Source: Streptomyces ambofaciens ATCC 23877 (GTDB lineage Bacteria > Actinomycetota > Actinomycetes > Streptomycetales > Streptomycetaceae). From it: 64,000 nt of DNA. The notes beneath the pieces were generated by a model that had not been told where the DNA came from, searched no databases, and saw only the letters and a program-made list of their open reading frames with translations. The stretch lies in the NCBI RefSeq assembly GCF_001267885.1, contig NZ_CP012382.1, positions 1,847,001-1,911,000 on the forward strand, written 5' to 3'. The position numbers and the translations under genes were made by a program. Shown piece by piece: positions 25,581 through 34,279 of the stretch. The first letter of the stretch is position 1; each line of letters begins with the position of its first letter.

Positions 25581-26381
25581 GTGCCGCGCATGCTCGACGT
25601 CAGCGACGACGTACGCGCCGAGATCGGCGACGAAGAAGCCGACCGCCTGCTCGCCGGGGAATCCGCCCCGGGCAGCTACGACTGCACGTCCTGTCGCACC
25701 CCGGGCGACTGCGAGCAGGAGCGCACCAGCACCGTCCTCTTCATCGGCGAGGAGACGGCCGTCCTCGCCTTCGCCCACGCCGGCTGCCTGCCCTCGCAGG
25801 TCGTCAAGGTGACCGAGGAGCAGCTCCAGGGGGCGGTGCGCTCCATCAACGCCGACCACGCCCGCCCCGAGCCCCAGCGGGCCGCGCCCGAGCAGGCGGC
25901 GCCCGAGCAGGCCGTGCTCGGTGTCACCAGCGGGCTGATCCTGATCGCCGGGGAACTGCACCCGGCCCTGGTGGTGGAGCCGACCGCCCCCATCGCGCGG
26001 CCCGGCACGACGGGCGGCCAGGGCGACGACTTCCTGCCGCTCCTCATCGAGCAGGGCTTCATGCCGGTCATCGAGCTGACCACCGCGCCGGGCGTGCTGC
26101 ACGGCTGGTCGGTGCTGCTCGCGATGGGCCAGCTGCACGCGGTGCTCCAGCCGGGGACGAACGGCGGCCGTCCGGTGGCCTGGTGGCAGGCGCACCAGCC
26201 CCTCCAGGTCACCGAGGGCTGGCGCACCGCGGCCAACAAGCACCAGCAGGTGCTGATGTTCGCGGCGCCGGTGGGGTCGATCGGGCGGCAGCCGCGCGAG
26301 GACCTGCTGCGGGACGCGCTGGACAAGGCGGCGGCGAACGGGCAGCTGGTGGCGGCGGCGCTGCCGCTGGCGGGGACCTGA
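25581..26381 (+). CDS. conserved protein of unknown function, Cys-containing N-terminus
   Basis: The 266-residue protein has no signal peptide or membrane segment. Residues 30-60 include DCTSCRTPGDCEQE, four cysteines that could bind a metal ion. An Ala/Pro/Glu/Gln linker (PEPQRAAPEQAAPEQA, about 97-112) separates this from a globular C-terminal half. I do not recognise the family. I chose the GTG at 25581, which follows GAGGGAG by about 7 bp; the frame is open further upstream (ATGs at 25464 and 25554), but no ribosome site precedes those. It reads away from the WYL regulator, which could control it. Confidence 0.65.
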   Translation: MPRMLDVSDDVRAEIGDEEADRLLAGESAPGSYDCTSCRTPGDCEQERTSTVLFIGEETAVLAFAHAGCLPSQVVKVTEEQLQGAVRSINADHARPEPQRAAPEQAAPEQAVLGVTSGLILIAGELHPALVVEPTAPIARPGTTGGQGDDFLPLLIEQGFMPVIELTTAPGVLHGWSVLLAMGQLHAVLQPGTNGGRPVAWWQAHQPLQVTEGWRTAANKHQQVLMFAAPVGSIGRQPREDLLRDALDKAAANGQLVAAALPLAGT

Positions 26382-26454
26382 CCTCGATCCCTCCGGTACC
26401 GGACGGGCACCGTCCGGGCCGCATCCCTTCCCGCGCGGTGTCGTTTGGACATAC

Positions 26455-26745
26455 GTGTACGCATACGACGCCTTCCACCGCCAGGGTGGCCCTTCGGCCA
26501 CACCGATCTACGACGCGCTCTACGCCGAGTACGTCCGGTCCTTCCGATCGCTGCCGGGCGATCGCAGCGGCGAGGAGGAGCTGGGGTTCACGTCGTTCAG
26601 GAGCATTCCGCGCAGCAGGGGCACGTACAGCGCCTACAGCGCGGGGGCCCACAGCGCCCGTGTCGGCCAGCAGTCGGTGTGGCAGCGCGTCGGCACGCAC
26701 CACGTACCGGCCGCGCTGCCCCCGGCGCCGCGCAGAGGCGCCTGA
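26455..26745 (+). CDS. small conserved protein of unknown function (96 aa)
   Basis: The 96-residue protein starts YAYDAFHRQGGPSATPIYDALYAEYVRSFRSLPGDRSGEEELGF and ends in an Ala/Pro/Arg tail. It is tyrosine- and serine-rich, without signal peptide or membrane segments. Third positions are G/C-rich, and the GTG start lies just after an AT-rich patch (TTTGGACATAC), which suggests a promoter close by and perhaps a leaderless message. It ends 18 bp before a strong terminator shared with der. I do not recognise the family. Confidence 0.65.
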   Translation: MYAYDAFHRQGGPSATPIYDALYAEYVRSFRSLPGDRSGEEELGFTSFRSIPRSRGTYSAYSAGAHSARVGQQSVWQRVGTHHVPAALPPAPRRGA

Positions 26746-26762
26746 CGGCCCCGGTGTGACGA

Positions 26763-26797
26763 AGAGAGGGCGACCCCGCCTCGGGGTCGCCCTCTCT
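26763..26797. terminator. bidirectional hairpin between the 96-aa gene and der
   Basis: A perfect 16-bp stem (26763-26778 and 26782-26797, core AGAGAGGGCGACCCCG) closes on a 3-nt loop. It lies 18 bp after the plus-strand stop and 14 bp after the der stop, so it is probably the end of both transcripts. Short purine/pyrimidine ends mimic an A/U flank. Confidence 0.85.
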
Positions 26798-26810
26798 CGT
26801 GCTCCTGCCG

Positions 26811-28289
26811 CTACTTCTTCTTCGCGCCGCGCTTCTCGCGCACCCGCACCGAGATGTGGATCGGCGTCCCGTCGAAGCCGAACTGCTCACGCAGCCGGCG
26901 CTCGATGAAGCGCCGGTAGCCCGCCTCGATGAAGCCGGAGGCGAAGAGCACGAACCTCGGGGGCTTGGTGCCCGCCTGGGTGCCGAACAGGATGCGCGGC
27001 TGCTTGCCGCCCCGCACCGGGTGCGGGTGGGCGGCGACCAGCTCGCCGAGGAAGGCGTTCAGCCGGCCCGTCGGGACCCGGGTCTCCCAGCCGGCCAGGG
27101 CCGTCTCGATCGCCGGGACCAGCTTCTCCATGTGGCGGCCGGTCTGCGCCGAGACGTTGACCCGCGGCGCCCACGCCACCTGGCCGAGCTCGGTCTCGAT
27201 CTCCCGCTCCAGGTAGTAGCGGCGCTCCTCGTCGAGGGTGTCCCACTTGTTGTAGGCGACGACGATCGCGCGGCCCGCCTCCACGGCCATGGTGACGATC
27301 CGCTGGTCCTGGACCGAGATCGACTCGGAGGCGTCGATGAGGATGACGGCGACCTCCGCCTTCTCGACGGCGGAAGCGGTGCGCAGCGAGGCGTAGTAGT
27401 CGGCGCCCTGCTGGAGGTGGACGCGCTTGCGGATGCCCGCCGTGTCGACGAACTTCCAGGTCACGCCGCCCAGCTCGATCAGCTCGTCGACGGGGTCGCG
27501 GGTGGTGCCGGCCAGTTCGTTGACGACGACGCGTTCCTCGCCGGCCACCTTGTTCAGCAGGGAGGACTTGCCGACGTTCGGGCGGCCGATCAGCGCGATG
27601 CGGCGCGGGCCGCCGACGGCGCTGCCGAAGGTCTGGGCCGGGGCCTCGGGCAGGGCCTCCAGGACCCGGTCCAGCATGTCGCCGGTGCCGCGGCCGTGCA
27701 GCGCCGAGACCGGGTGGGGCTCTCCCAGGCCCAGCGACCAGAGGTAGGAGGCGTCGGCCTCGCCGCTCTGGCCGTCCACCTTGTTGGCGCACAGCACCAC
27801 GGGCTTGCCGGCCTTGCGCAGCAGGCGTACGACCGCCTCGTCGGTGTCGGTGGCGCCGACCTTGGCGTCCACGACGAAGACGACCGCGTCGGCGGCCTCG
27901 ATCGCGTACTCGGCCTGCGCGGCGACGGAGGCGTCGATGCCGAGGACGTCCTGCTCCCAGCCGCCGGTGTCGACGACCTTGAAGCGGCGGCCGGCCCATT
28001 CGGCCTCGTAGGTGACGCGGTCGCGGGTGACGCCGGGCTTGTCCTCGACGACGGCCTCGCGGCGGCCGATGATCCGGTTCACCAGGGTCGACTTGCCGAC
28101 GTTGGGGCGGCCCACGACGGCGAGGACGGGGAGCGGGCCGTGTCCGGCCTCCTCGATCGCGCCCTCGACCTCGTCGACGTCGAAGCCCTCTTCCGCGGCG
28201 AGCTCCATGAACTGCGCGTACTCGGCGTCGCCGAGCGCCCCGTGGTCGTGCTCCCCGCCCGAGCCCTCGGAGTGGATGTGGTCGTTCAT
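26811..28289 (-). CDS. der: ribosome biogenesis GTPase Der (EngA)
   Basis: The 492-residue protein carries two GTPase domains in tandem, the defining feature of Der. Domain 1 (about 55-215) has [16 protein letters not shown] and NKVD. Domain 2 (about 230-400) has [16 protein letters not shown] and NKWD. A KH-like domain follows, and the tail is basic (KKRGAKKK). Der helps assemble the 50S subunit and is essential in most bacteria. An acidic N-terminal extension of about 50 residues is typical of actinobacteria. It is the last gene of a block that includes cmk and the acyltransferase, 76 bp after the latter. Confidence 0.95.
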   Translation of the reverse strand: MNDHIHSEGSGGEHDHGALGDAEYAQFMELAAEEGFDVDEVEGAIEEAGHGPLPVLAVVGRPNVGKSTLVNRIIGRREAVVEDKPGVTRDRVTYEAEWAGRRFKVVDTGGWEQDVLGIDASVAAQAEYAIEAADAVVFVVDAKVGATDTDEAVVRLLRKAGKPVVLCANKVDGQSGEADASYLWSLGLGEPHPVSALHGRGTGDMLDRVLEALPEAPAQTFGSAVGGPRRIALIGRPNVGKSSLLNKVAGEERVVVNELAGTTRDPVDELIELGGVTWKFVDTAGIRKRVHLQQGADYYASLRTASAVEKAEVAVILIDASESISVQDQRIVTMAVEAGRAIVVAYNKWDTLDEERRYYLEREIETELGQVAWAPRVNVSAQTGRHMEKLVPAIETALAGWETRVPTGRLNAFLGELVAAHPHPVRGGKQPRILFGTQAGTKPPRFVLFASGFIEAGYRRFIERRLREQFGFDGTPIHISVRVREKRGAKKK

Positions 28290-28364
28290 GAAGTCCGTAC
28301 CTCGTTCATCGTGGTGATCGGTGGAAAACCCCCAGTTCCGGGTGATCCACTACTCAAGTGTCGC

Positions 28365-29018
28365 CTAGCGTCCGGTGAGACGCCTGGCGTTTTCCAGGTG
28401 CGCGGTGAGCTGCTTCTGGATGCGTTCGGTCGCCTCGTCCAGTGCCTTGCGGGTGCGCCGCCCGCTGCCGTCGCCCGCGTCGAAGGGGTCGCCGAAGACG
28501 ACGTCGATGCGCGAGCGCAGGGGAGGCAGCGCTTTTATCAGCCGTCCGGGGCGGTCGGAACTTCCCAGCACCGCGACCGGGACGATCGGCGCGCCGCTGC
28601 GGACCGCGAAGTACGCGAGCCCGGCACGCAGCGCGGCGAAGTCGCCCTCGCCCCGGGTGCCCTCCGGGAAGATGCCCAGCACGCCGCCGTTCTCCAGGAC
28701 GCCCAGCGCCTGGGTGATGGCGGTGCGGTCGGCGGTCGAGCGGTCCACCTTCAGCTGCCCGATGCCGAGCAGGAAGGGGTCCAGCGGACCGATGAACGCT
28801 TCCTTCTTGATCAGGAAGTGCGTCGGCCGGGGGGCGACGCCCATGACCATCGGGCCGTCGACGTTGTGCGAGTGGTTGACGGCGTAGATCACCGGGCCGG
28901 TGGCGGGCACCCGCCAGGCGCCGAGCACCCGCGGTCTGAACAGCCCGTACATCAGGCCGACGCCGATGCGTCGCCCGACCTCGGCGCCCTTCTCGGACGG
29001 GACGGAGGCTGCGGTCAC
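28365..29018 (-). CDS. 1-acylglycerol-3-phosphate acyltransferase (PlsC-like)
   Basis: The 217-residue protein has the PlsC motifs in order: NHSHNVDGP (H-x4-D catalytic pair, about residue 48), KKEAFIGPLDPFLLG, and FPEGTRGEGDFA (glycerophosphate-binding EGT, about 120). It transfers an acyl group to lysophosphatidic acid in phospholipid synthesis. The GTG start overlaps the cmk stop as GTGA, so the two are translationally coupled. The linkage cmk-plsC-der recurs in actinobacteria. No membrane helix is strong, so it is likely peripheral. Confidence 0.9.
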   Translation of the reverse strand: MTAASVPSEKGAEVGRRIGVGLMYGLFRPRVLGAWRVPATGPVIYAVNHSHNVDGPMVMGVAPRPTHFLIKKEAFIGPLDPFLLGIGQLKVDRSTADRTAITQALGVLENGGVLGIFPEGTRGEGDFAALRAGLAYFAVRSGAPIVPVAVLGSSDRPGRLIKALPPLRSRIDVVFGDPFDAGDGSGRRTRKALDEATERIQKQLTAHLENARRLTGR

Positions 29019-29710
29019 TTCCCCGCCCGCTTCTCCTCGACGAGGGTGACGACACACTCGATGACCTGGGCGAGGGTGAGCTCGGTGGTGTCGACCTCGA
29101 CGGCGTCGCCGGCCTTCGCCAGCGGCGAGGTCTTGCGACTGGAGTCGGCCGCGTCCCGCTTGATCAGGGCCTCACGGGTGACGTTGACGTCGGCGCCCTT
29201 GAGCTCGCCGCTGCGGCGGGCGGCGCGGGCCTCCGCCGAGGCGGTGAGGAAGATCTTCAGGTCGGCGTCCGGCAGCACGGTCGTGCCGATGTCGCGGCCC
29301 TCGACGACGATGCCGAGCGGGGCGGCGGCGGCGATCGCGCGCTGCAGCTCGGTGATCCGGGTCCGCACCTCGGGGACGGCGCTGACCGCGCTGACCTTGG
29401 CGGTGACCTCCTGGGTGCGGATCGGGCCGGCCACGTCCACGCCGTCGACCGTGATGGTCGGGGCGGCCGGGTCGGTGCCGGAGAGGATCTCGGGCTTGCC
29501 GGCCGCGGCGGCGATCGCGTGCGGGTCGTCGGTGTCGATGCCGTTGGTCACCATCCACCACGTGATCGCCCGGTACTGGGCGCCGGTGTCCAGGTAGCTC
29601 AGGCCGAGCTGGGCGGCGACGGCCTTCGACGTGCTCGACTTGCCCGTGCCGGAGGGGCCGTCGATGGCGACAATCACGGCCGGGACGGTCGGGGCGGCGC
29701 CGTTTTCCAC
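29015..29710 (-). CDS. cmk: cytidylate kinase
   Basis: The 231-residue enzyme has the P-loop AIDGPSGTGKSS at about 15-26, YLDTGAQYRAIT for nucleotide binding, and the CMP-binding insert region PIRTQEVTAKVSAVSA. It also has VVEGRDIGTTVLPDADLKIFLTAS, the family hallmark, and the lid RRSGELKGADVNVTREALIKRDAADSSRKTSPL. It phosphorylates CMP and dCMP with ATP. The GTG start at 29710 follows GGAAGG. Its stop overlaps the acyltransferase start, and tyrA lies 112 bp upstream. Confidence 0.95.
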   Translation of the reverse strand: MENGAAPTVPAVIVAIDGPSGTGKSSTSKAVAAQLGLSYLDTGAQYRAITWWMVTNGIDTDDPHAIAAAAGKPEILSGTDPAAPTITVDGVDVAGPIRTQEVTAKVSAVSAVPEVRTRITELQRAIAAAAPLGIVVEGRDIGTTVLPDADLKIFLTASAEARAARRSGELKGADVNVTREALIKRDAADSSRKTSPLAKAGDAVEVDTTELTLAQVIECVVTLVEEKRAGK

Positions 29711-29822
29711 GAGGGGACACCTTCCTGGTGCGGTGCGGTGAGTGGTGTGCGGGACACGAATGCGCCCCGCACCAGGTTACTGGCTCCCCGGGACCCCTCC
29801 GACAGGCGCCCGATCCCCGGGA

Positions 29823-30908
29823 TCACTGCCGGATCGCCCAGCCCCGTTCCCTCAGCGCCGCCGTCAGCGCCGGGGCGGTCTTCGGCTCGACCATCAGCTG
29901 GACCAGGCCGGCCTGCTGCCCGGTCGCGTGCTCGATCCGGACGTCCTCGATGTTGACCCCGGCCCGTCCCGCGTCCGCGAAGATGCGGGCCAGCTGGCCG
30001 GGCTGGTCGTCGATCAGGACGGCCACGGTCTCGTAGAGCCGCGGGGCGCTGCCGTGCTTGCCCGGGACCCGTACCTGCCCGGCGTTGCCGCGCCGCAGCA
30101 CCTCGGCGATGCCGGTGCCGCCCTCGCGGCGCTTGTCGTCGTCGGAGGACTGCAGGGCGCGCAGGGCCCGCACCGTCTCCTCCAGGTCGGCGGCGACGTC
30201 GGTGAGCAGGTCGGCGACCGGCCCGGGGTTGGCGGAGAGGATGTCGATCCACATCCGGGGGTCGGAGGCGGCGATGCGGGTCACGTCGCGGATGCCCTGC
30301 CCGCACAGCCGTACGGCGGCCTCCTCGGCGTGCTCCAGGCGGGCCGCGACCATGCTGGACACCAGGTGCGGCATGTGGGACACCAGGGCCACGGCGCGGT
30401 CGTGGGCGTCCGCGTCCATCACCACGGGCACCGCACGGCAGTGCGAGACCAGCTCCAGGGCGAGGTTCAGCACCTCGGTGTCGGTGTCCCGGGTCGGGGT
30501 CAGCACCCAGGGGCGGCCCTCGAAGAGGTCGCCGGTGGCGGCCAGCGGGCCGGACTTCTCCCGGCCGGACATGGGGTGCGTGCCGATGTACGCGCAGAGA
30601 TCGAGGCCCCGGGCCTCCAGCTCGCGCCGGGGGCCGCCCTTGACGCTGGCGACGTCGATGTAGCCGCGCGCCGCGCCGCGGGCCATGGCGTCGGCGAGCA
30701 CGTCGGCCACCAGGGCGGGCGGGGCGGCGACGATCGCGAGGTCGACGGGCCCGCCCGGCGCCTCGTCGGTGCCGGCGCCCAGGGAGGCGGCGGTGCGGGC
30801 CTGCTCGGGGTCGTGGTCGGTGAGGTGCACCGTGACGCCCCGCTGGGTCAGGGCGAGGGCGGCGGAGGTGCCGATGAGGCCGGTGCCGATGACGAGTGCG
30901 GTTCTCAC
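29823..30908 (-). CDS. tyrA: prephenate dehydrogenase with ACT domain
   Basis: The 361-residue protein begins VRTALVIGTGLIGTSAALAL, the NAD(P)-binding Rossmann start with GxGxxG. It has the prephenate dehydrogenase motifs YIGTHPMSGREKSGP and VSHMPHLVSSMVAARL. A C-terminal ACT domain (about 285-361, ETVAVLIDDQPGQLARIFADAGRAGVNIEDVRIEH) suggests feedback control by tyrosine. It makes 4-hydroxyphenylpyruvate for tyrosine synthesis. The GTG start overlaps the aroH stop (GTGA), so chorismate mutase and prephenate dehydrogenase are coupled, matching consecutive steps of the pathway. Confidence 0.94.
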   Translation of the reverse strand: MRTALVIGTGLIGTSAALALTQRGVTVHLTDHDPEQARTAASLGAGTDEAPGGPVDLAIVAAPPALVADVLADAMARGAARGYIDVASVKGGPRRELEARGLDLCAYIGTHPMSGREKSGPLAATGDLFEGRPWVLTPTRDTDTEVLNLALELVSHCRAVPVVMDADAHDRAVALVSHMPHLVSSMVAARLEHAEEAAVRLCGQGIRDVTRIAASDPRMWIDILSANPGPVADLLTDVAADLEETVRALRALQSSDDDKRREGGTGIAEVLRRGNAGQVRVPGKHGSAPRLYETVAVLIDDQPGQLARIFADAGRAGVNIEDVRIEHATGQQAGLVQLMVEPKTAPALTAALRERGWAIRQ

Positions 30909-31267
30909 TGGGCGATGTCCTTGCGCAGGGCCGCGGCGGCGCCGAGGTAGACGTGGGCGATCTCGGCGCGGGGCCGGCCGGACTCGACGTGCGCGAGGAT
31001 CCGGACGACCCGGGGCATGGCGCCCTCGATGTCCAGCTCCTGGGCGCAGATCAGCGGGACGTCGGTGATGCCGAGCTTGCGGGCGGCGGCGGCCGGGAAG
31101 TCGCTGCGCAGGTCGGGCGTGGCCGTGAACCAGATGCTGATCAGGTCGTCGCCGGTCAGATCGTTGCGCTCCATGACCGCGGTCAGCAGGGCCGCGACCT
31201 GCTCGTCCATGTGTCCGGCTTCGTCCCGCTCCAGTTGGACGGCGCCCCGGACCGCTCGTACCGCCAC
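30905..31267 (-). CDS. aroH: chorismate mutase, AroH type
   Basis: The 120-residue enzyme matches the monofunctional AroH class. Active-site Arg is in AVRAVRGAVQLERDEAG (Arg7 region), Glu and Arg are in later strands (ICAQELDIEGAMPRVVRIL), and YLGAAAALR closes the trimer fold. It rearranges chorismate to prephenate. GGAG lies 7 bp before the GTG at 31267. The gene leads an aroH-tyrA pair, with an overlap of 4 bp at its stop. Confidence 0.93.
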   Translation of the reverse strand: MAVRAVRGAVQLERDEAGHMDEQVAALLTAVMERNDLTGDDLISIWFTATPDLRSDFPAAAARKLGITDVPLICAQELDIEGAMPRVVRILAHVESGRPRAEIAHVYLGAAAALRKDIAQ

Positions 31268-31408
31268 GGCGATGCTCCTTGCTGACGTGCGTATCGGTTT
31301 GTGGTCCGTCCAGCGTAGTCAGCCCGCCGCGTACCGGCCCGGGGCGCCCGTCTCCTGAGACGCTGGCCGCGGCCGGCACCTTAACCGCATCCCCTTCGGA
31401 GCGACCCC

Positions 31409-31807
31409 ATGAACCACAGCCCGACGCGTCGTACGGCACTCCTCTCGGCGGGCGCGGCGGCGCTCGCCGTCGGCTGCGGCGAGGACGACGGCGGCTCCTC
31501 CGAGGCGGGGACCTCTCCCGGGCGGGAACTGGCGTCGACGAACGACATCCCGGTGGGCGGCGGCAAGGTCTTCACGGCCGAGAAGGTCGTGGTGACCCAG
31601 CCGGAGCCGGGCGACTTCAAGGCCTTCTCGGCGGTCTGCACGCACCAGGGCTGCATCGTGTCGGAGGTGCGCGACGGCACCATCGACTGCGCCTGCCACA
31701 ACAGCCGGTTCAGCGTCGCCGACGGCGCGGTGGAGCAGGGCCCGGCGACGGAACCGCTGCCCGCGAAGCGGATCACGGTGGAGGGAAATTCGGTCCGCCT
31801 GGCGTGA
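31409..31807 (+). CDS. Rieske [2Fe-2S] protein, Tat-exported and probably lipid-anchored
   Basis: The 132-residue protein has a twin-arginine signal (TRRTALLSAGAAALAVGC) ending at Cys23, a plausible lipobox, then an acidic/Ser-rich linker. The Rieske domain follows, with CTHQGC and CACHNSRF, each giving one Cys and one His for the cluster. Small exported Rieske proteins act as electron carriers outside the membrane. The lipobox is slightly imperfect at -3 (A). It reads into the nucleotidyltransferase gene 23 bp later, possibly as an operon. The partner enzyme is unknown. Confidence 0.87.
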   Translation: MNHSPTRRTALLSAGAAALAVGCGEDDGGSSEAGTSPGRELASTNDIPVGGGKVFTAEKVVVTQPEPGDFKAFSAVCTHQGCIVSEVRDGTIDCACHNSRFSVADGAVEQGPATEPLPAKRITVEGNSVRLA

Positions 31808-31830
31808 GGGGCCCGCGTACGCTCCCCCGC

Positions 31831-32574
31831 ATGCGCCCCGAGACCCTGGTACGCGACCACACGATCTACGCCTGTGTCATGGGCTCGCGCGCCTTCGGTC
31901 TGGCGACGGAGGAGAGCGACACCGACCGCCGGGGCGTGTTCCTCGCGCCCACTCCCCTGTTCTGGCGCTTCGGCAAGCCGCCGACGCACGTGGAGGGCCC
32001 GGCCGAGGAGCAGTTCAGCTGGGAGCTGGAGCGCTTCTGCGAGCTGGCGCTGCGCGCGAACCCGAACATCCTGGAGTGCCTGCACTCCCCGCTCGTGGAG
32101 CACGCCGACGACACCGGCCGGGAACTGCTCGCCCTGCGCCACGCGTTCCTCTCCCGCCGGGTCCACGAGACCTTCGCCCGGTATGCGCACGGCCAGCGCC
32201 GCAAGCTGGACGCCGCCGTGCGCACCCACGGCGCCCCGCGCTGGAAGCACGCGATGCACCTGCTGCGGCTGCTGACGTCCGCCCGCGACCTGCTGCGCAC
32301 GGGCACCCTGACGATCGACGTCGGCGACCACCGGGACGCCCTGCTCGCGGTGAAGCGCGGCGAGGTGTCCTGGCCGGAGGTCGAGTCCTGGATGACCCGG
32401 CTGGCCGGGGAGGGCGAGGAGGCCGCCCGGCGCAGCCCGCTGCCCGAGGAGCCGGACCGGCGCCGCGTCGAGGACTTCCTCGTCCGCGTCCGCCGCGCCT
32501 CAGCGCTCCAGCCGGACCCGTACGACGAAGTCGTGCAGGGCGTCGTACACGGTGGGAGCCTCGGGCAGGGCTGA
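31831..32574 (+). CDS. predicted nucleotidyltransferase, YcgL/COG3541 type
   Basis: The 247-residue protein begins with a polymerase-beta-type nucleotidyltransferase core: GSRAFGLATEESDTDRRGVFLAP (about 18-40), with the GSxAxG-x-ESDxD metal motif. Two alpha-helical regions follow, including ERFCELALRANPNILECLHSP. Such proteins transfer nucleotides to proteins or RNA or act in RNA repair; no substrate is known. Its last 75 bp overlap tail-to-tail with the minus-strand nucleotidyltransferase. That neighbour is a distant paralogue, suggesting an old duplication and inversion. Confidence 0.8.
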   Translation: MRPETLVRDHTIYACVMGSRAFGLATEESDTDRRGVFLAPTPLFWRFGKPPTHVEGPAEEQFSWELERFCELALRANPNILECLHSPLVEHADDTGRELLALRHAFLSRRVHETFARYAHGQRRKLDAAVRTHGAPRWKHAMHLLRLLTSARDLLRTGTLTIDVGDHRDALLAVKRGEVSWPEVESWMTRLAGEGEEAARRSPLPEEPDRRRVEDFLVRVRRASALQPDPYDEVVQGVVHGGSLGQG

Positions 32575-33252
32575 GACGGCCCGCGCCTCGTCCAGCTCGC
32601 CATGCAGCCGCTCCACGTCGGCCCGCACGCACACACGGTCGACACCGGCGTCCCCGTGCTCGCGCTCGGCCTTGGCGGCGATCAGCTCGGGCAGGTAGCC
32701 GGGGGCGGCGTCGACCTCCCCGAGGAGCGTGGGAAGGTGCGGCTGCACCTCGCCGGCGCGCATCAGGTGGATGCCCGTGAGCAGCACCCGGAAGGTGTAG
32801 AGCAGCGGTTTCAGCTCGCCGGTCTTCTCGAACAGCCGCCACTGGGTGCCCGCGAACCCCCGGTAGTGGTGGGCGTGGTGGCTCGTGAGGACGCCCGGCG
32901 CGAGCGCGGCCAGCTCCCGGTGGGCGTCGGTGGTGTGCACGACCAGCGGGGAGAGCAACTGCTCCAGCACGTAGCCGTTGCGCCGCAGCATCAGCCGCAC
33001 GAACTTGCGCAGGTCGTGCGTGACCAGGTCCATCTCGACGCCGTCCCGGTCCCACATCCGCGACCGGGTCTCCTCGGGCTCGCGCAGGCCGACCAGGTCG
33101 GCGGCGGGCAGCAGGTGGACACCTCGCAGGTCGACGTCCGAGTCGCGGGAGGGGAAGCCGTAGAGGTGGGCGCCGGAGACGGTGGCGAACAGCACCGGGA
33201 AGGGCTGTTCGGCCACCACCGGGGCCAGGTCGATGTCGAGGGCGTCGATCAT
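32500..33252 (-). CDS. predicted nucleotidyltransferase, YcgL/COG3541 type
   Basis: The 250-residue protein has the same fold as the opposing gene: SGAHLYGFPSRDSDVDLRGVHLLPA (about 27-50) holds the G-S/A and DxD metal-binding pair. ETRSRMWDRDGVEMDLVTHDLRKFVRLMLRRNGYVLEQLLSPLVV continues the conserved domain. It starts 4 bp after the ADP-ribosylglycohydrolase stop, so it is almost certainly translated from the same message, under the NrtR-like operator. Substrate unknown; a nucleotide- or RNA-related repair role would fit the neighbour. Confidence 0.8.
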   Translation of the reverse strand: MIDALDIDLAPVVAEQPFPVLFATVSGAHLYGFPSRDSDVDLRGVHLLPAADLVGLREPEETRSRMWDRDGVEMDLVTHDLRKFVRLMLRRNGYVLEQLLSPLVVHTTDAHRELAALAPGVLTSHHAHHYRGFAGTQWRLFEKTGELKPLLYTFRVLLTGIHLMRAGEVQPHLPTLLGEVDAAPGYLPELIAAKAEREHGDAGVDRVCVRADVERLHGELDEARAVSALPEAPTVYDALHDFVVRVRLER

Positions 33253-33256
33253 GCGC

Positions 33257-34279
33257 CTAAGCGTCCCAGAGCGCTCCGAGGGCCAGCAGGTCGGTCCGGT
33301 ACTCGATGCGGTCGGCCCACTCGGCCGGCCAGGCGTCGGCGCCCAGGTACGCGCCCGCGAAGGCGCCCGCGAGGCAGGCGATGGAGTCGGAGTCGCCCGA
33401 GGTGCAGGCGCCGCGGCGCAGGGCGGTCAGCGGCTCGTCGACGAAGAGCAGGAAGCAGAGCAGGCCGGCCGCCATGGCCTCCTCGGCGATCCAGCCCTCA
33501 CCGACGGCGAGGCACGGGTCGGCCTCCGGCGAGACGGTGCGCACCGCCCGCTGCAGCCGGTCGAGTATCGCCAGGCACTCGTCCCAGCCGCGGGCGATGA
33601 AGTGCTCCGGCGTGGGGTCCTGGGCGCGGGCCCACAGGTCGCCGAGCCAGCGCTCGTGGTAGCGGGTGCGGTTGTCGTAGGCGTACGACCGCAGCAGACC
33701 CACCAGCCCGGTCGGCTCGGCTCCCTGGGCGAGCAGCCGCACGGCGTGCGCGGTGAGGTCGGAGGCGGCGAGCGCGGTGGGGTGCCCGTGGGTGAGCGCG
33801 GACTGCAACTGGGCGGCCCCGGCGCGCTGTTCGTCGCTCAGGCCGGGGACGAGCCCGACGGGCGCGACGCGCATGTTGGCGCCGCAGCCCTTGGAGTGGA
33901 TCTGGGAGGCGTCCTGCCAGGGGCGGTCCGGTCGTTCCAGGAGTTCGCAGGCCCGCAGGCAGGTGTTGCCCGGGGCCCGGTTGTTCTCCGGCGAACGGTT
34001 CCAGGCGATGAACTCCTGCCGTACGGGGCCCGCCATCCCCTCAGGCGCGAGGACACCCCGGCCCACGGCCGTCCGCAGTCCCTTCCCCAGTGCCACCGTC
34101 ATCTGGGTGTCGTCCGTGACGATCGCCGGCCGGGGCAGCGGCATCTCCCGCCAGGGGCCGCACTTGGCGAGGATGGCCGGGACGTCGTTGAACTCGGTGG
34201 GGAAGCCCAGCGCGTCGCCGAGGGCGAGGCCGGTGAGCGCGCCGGTGGCGGCGCGCTTGGTGACGGTCGTCATGGTCAT
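33257..34279 (-). CDS. ADP-ribosylglycohydrolase (DraG/ARH family)
   Basis: The 340-residue protein opens TKRAATGALTGLALGDALGFPTEF, the first ARH signature. It has VTDDTQMTVALGKGL (DDTxM, first metal-binding acids), RGACTSGDSDSIACLAGAFAGAYLG (second metal site D-x-D) and surrounding helices. ARH enzymes remove ADP-ribose from proteins or small molecules. The ATG overlaps the NUDIX regulator stop (ATGA), so the two are coupled, and a nucleotidyltransferase gene follows after 4 bp. The combination points to NAD or ADP-ribose turnover. Confidence 0.9.
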   Translation of the reverse strand: MTMTTVTKRAATGALTGLALGDALGFPTEFNDVPAILAKCGPWREMPLPRPAIVTDDTQMTVALGKGLRTAVGRGVLAPEGMAGPVRQEFIAWNRSPENNRAPGNTCLRACELLERPDRPWQDASQIHSKGCGANMRVAPVGLVPGLSDEQRAGAAQLQSALTHGHPTALAASDLTAHAVRLLAQGAEPTGLVGLLRSYAYDNRTRYHERWLGDLWARAQDPTPEHFIARGWDECLAILDRLQRAVRTVSPEADPCLAVGEGWIAEEAMAAGLLCFLLFVDEPLTALRRGACTSGDSDSIACLAGAFAGAYLGADAWPAEWADRIEYRTDLLALGALWDA

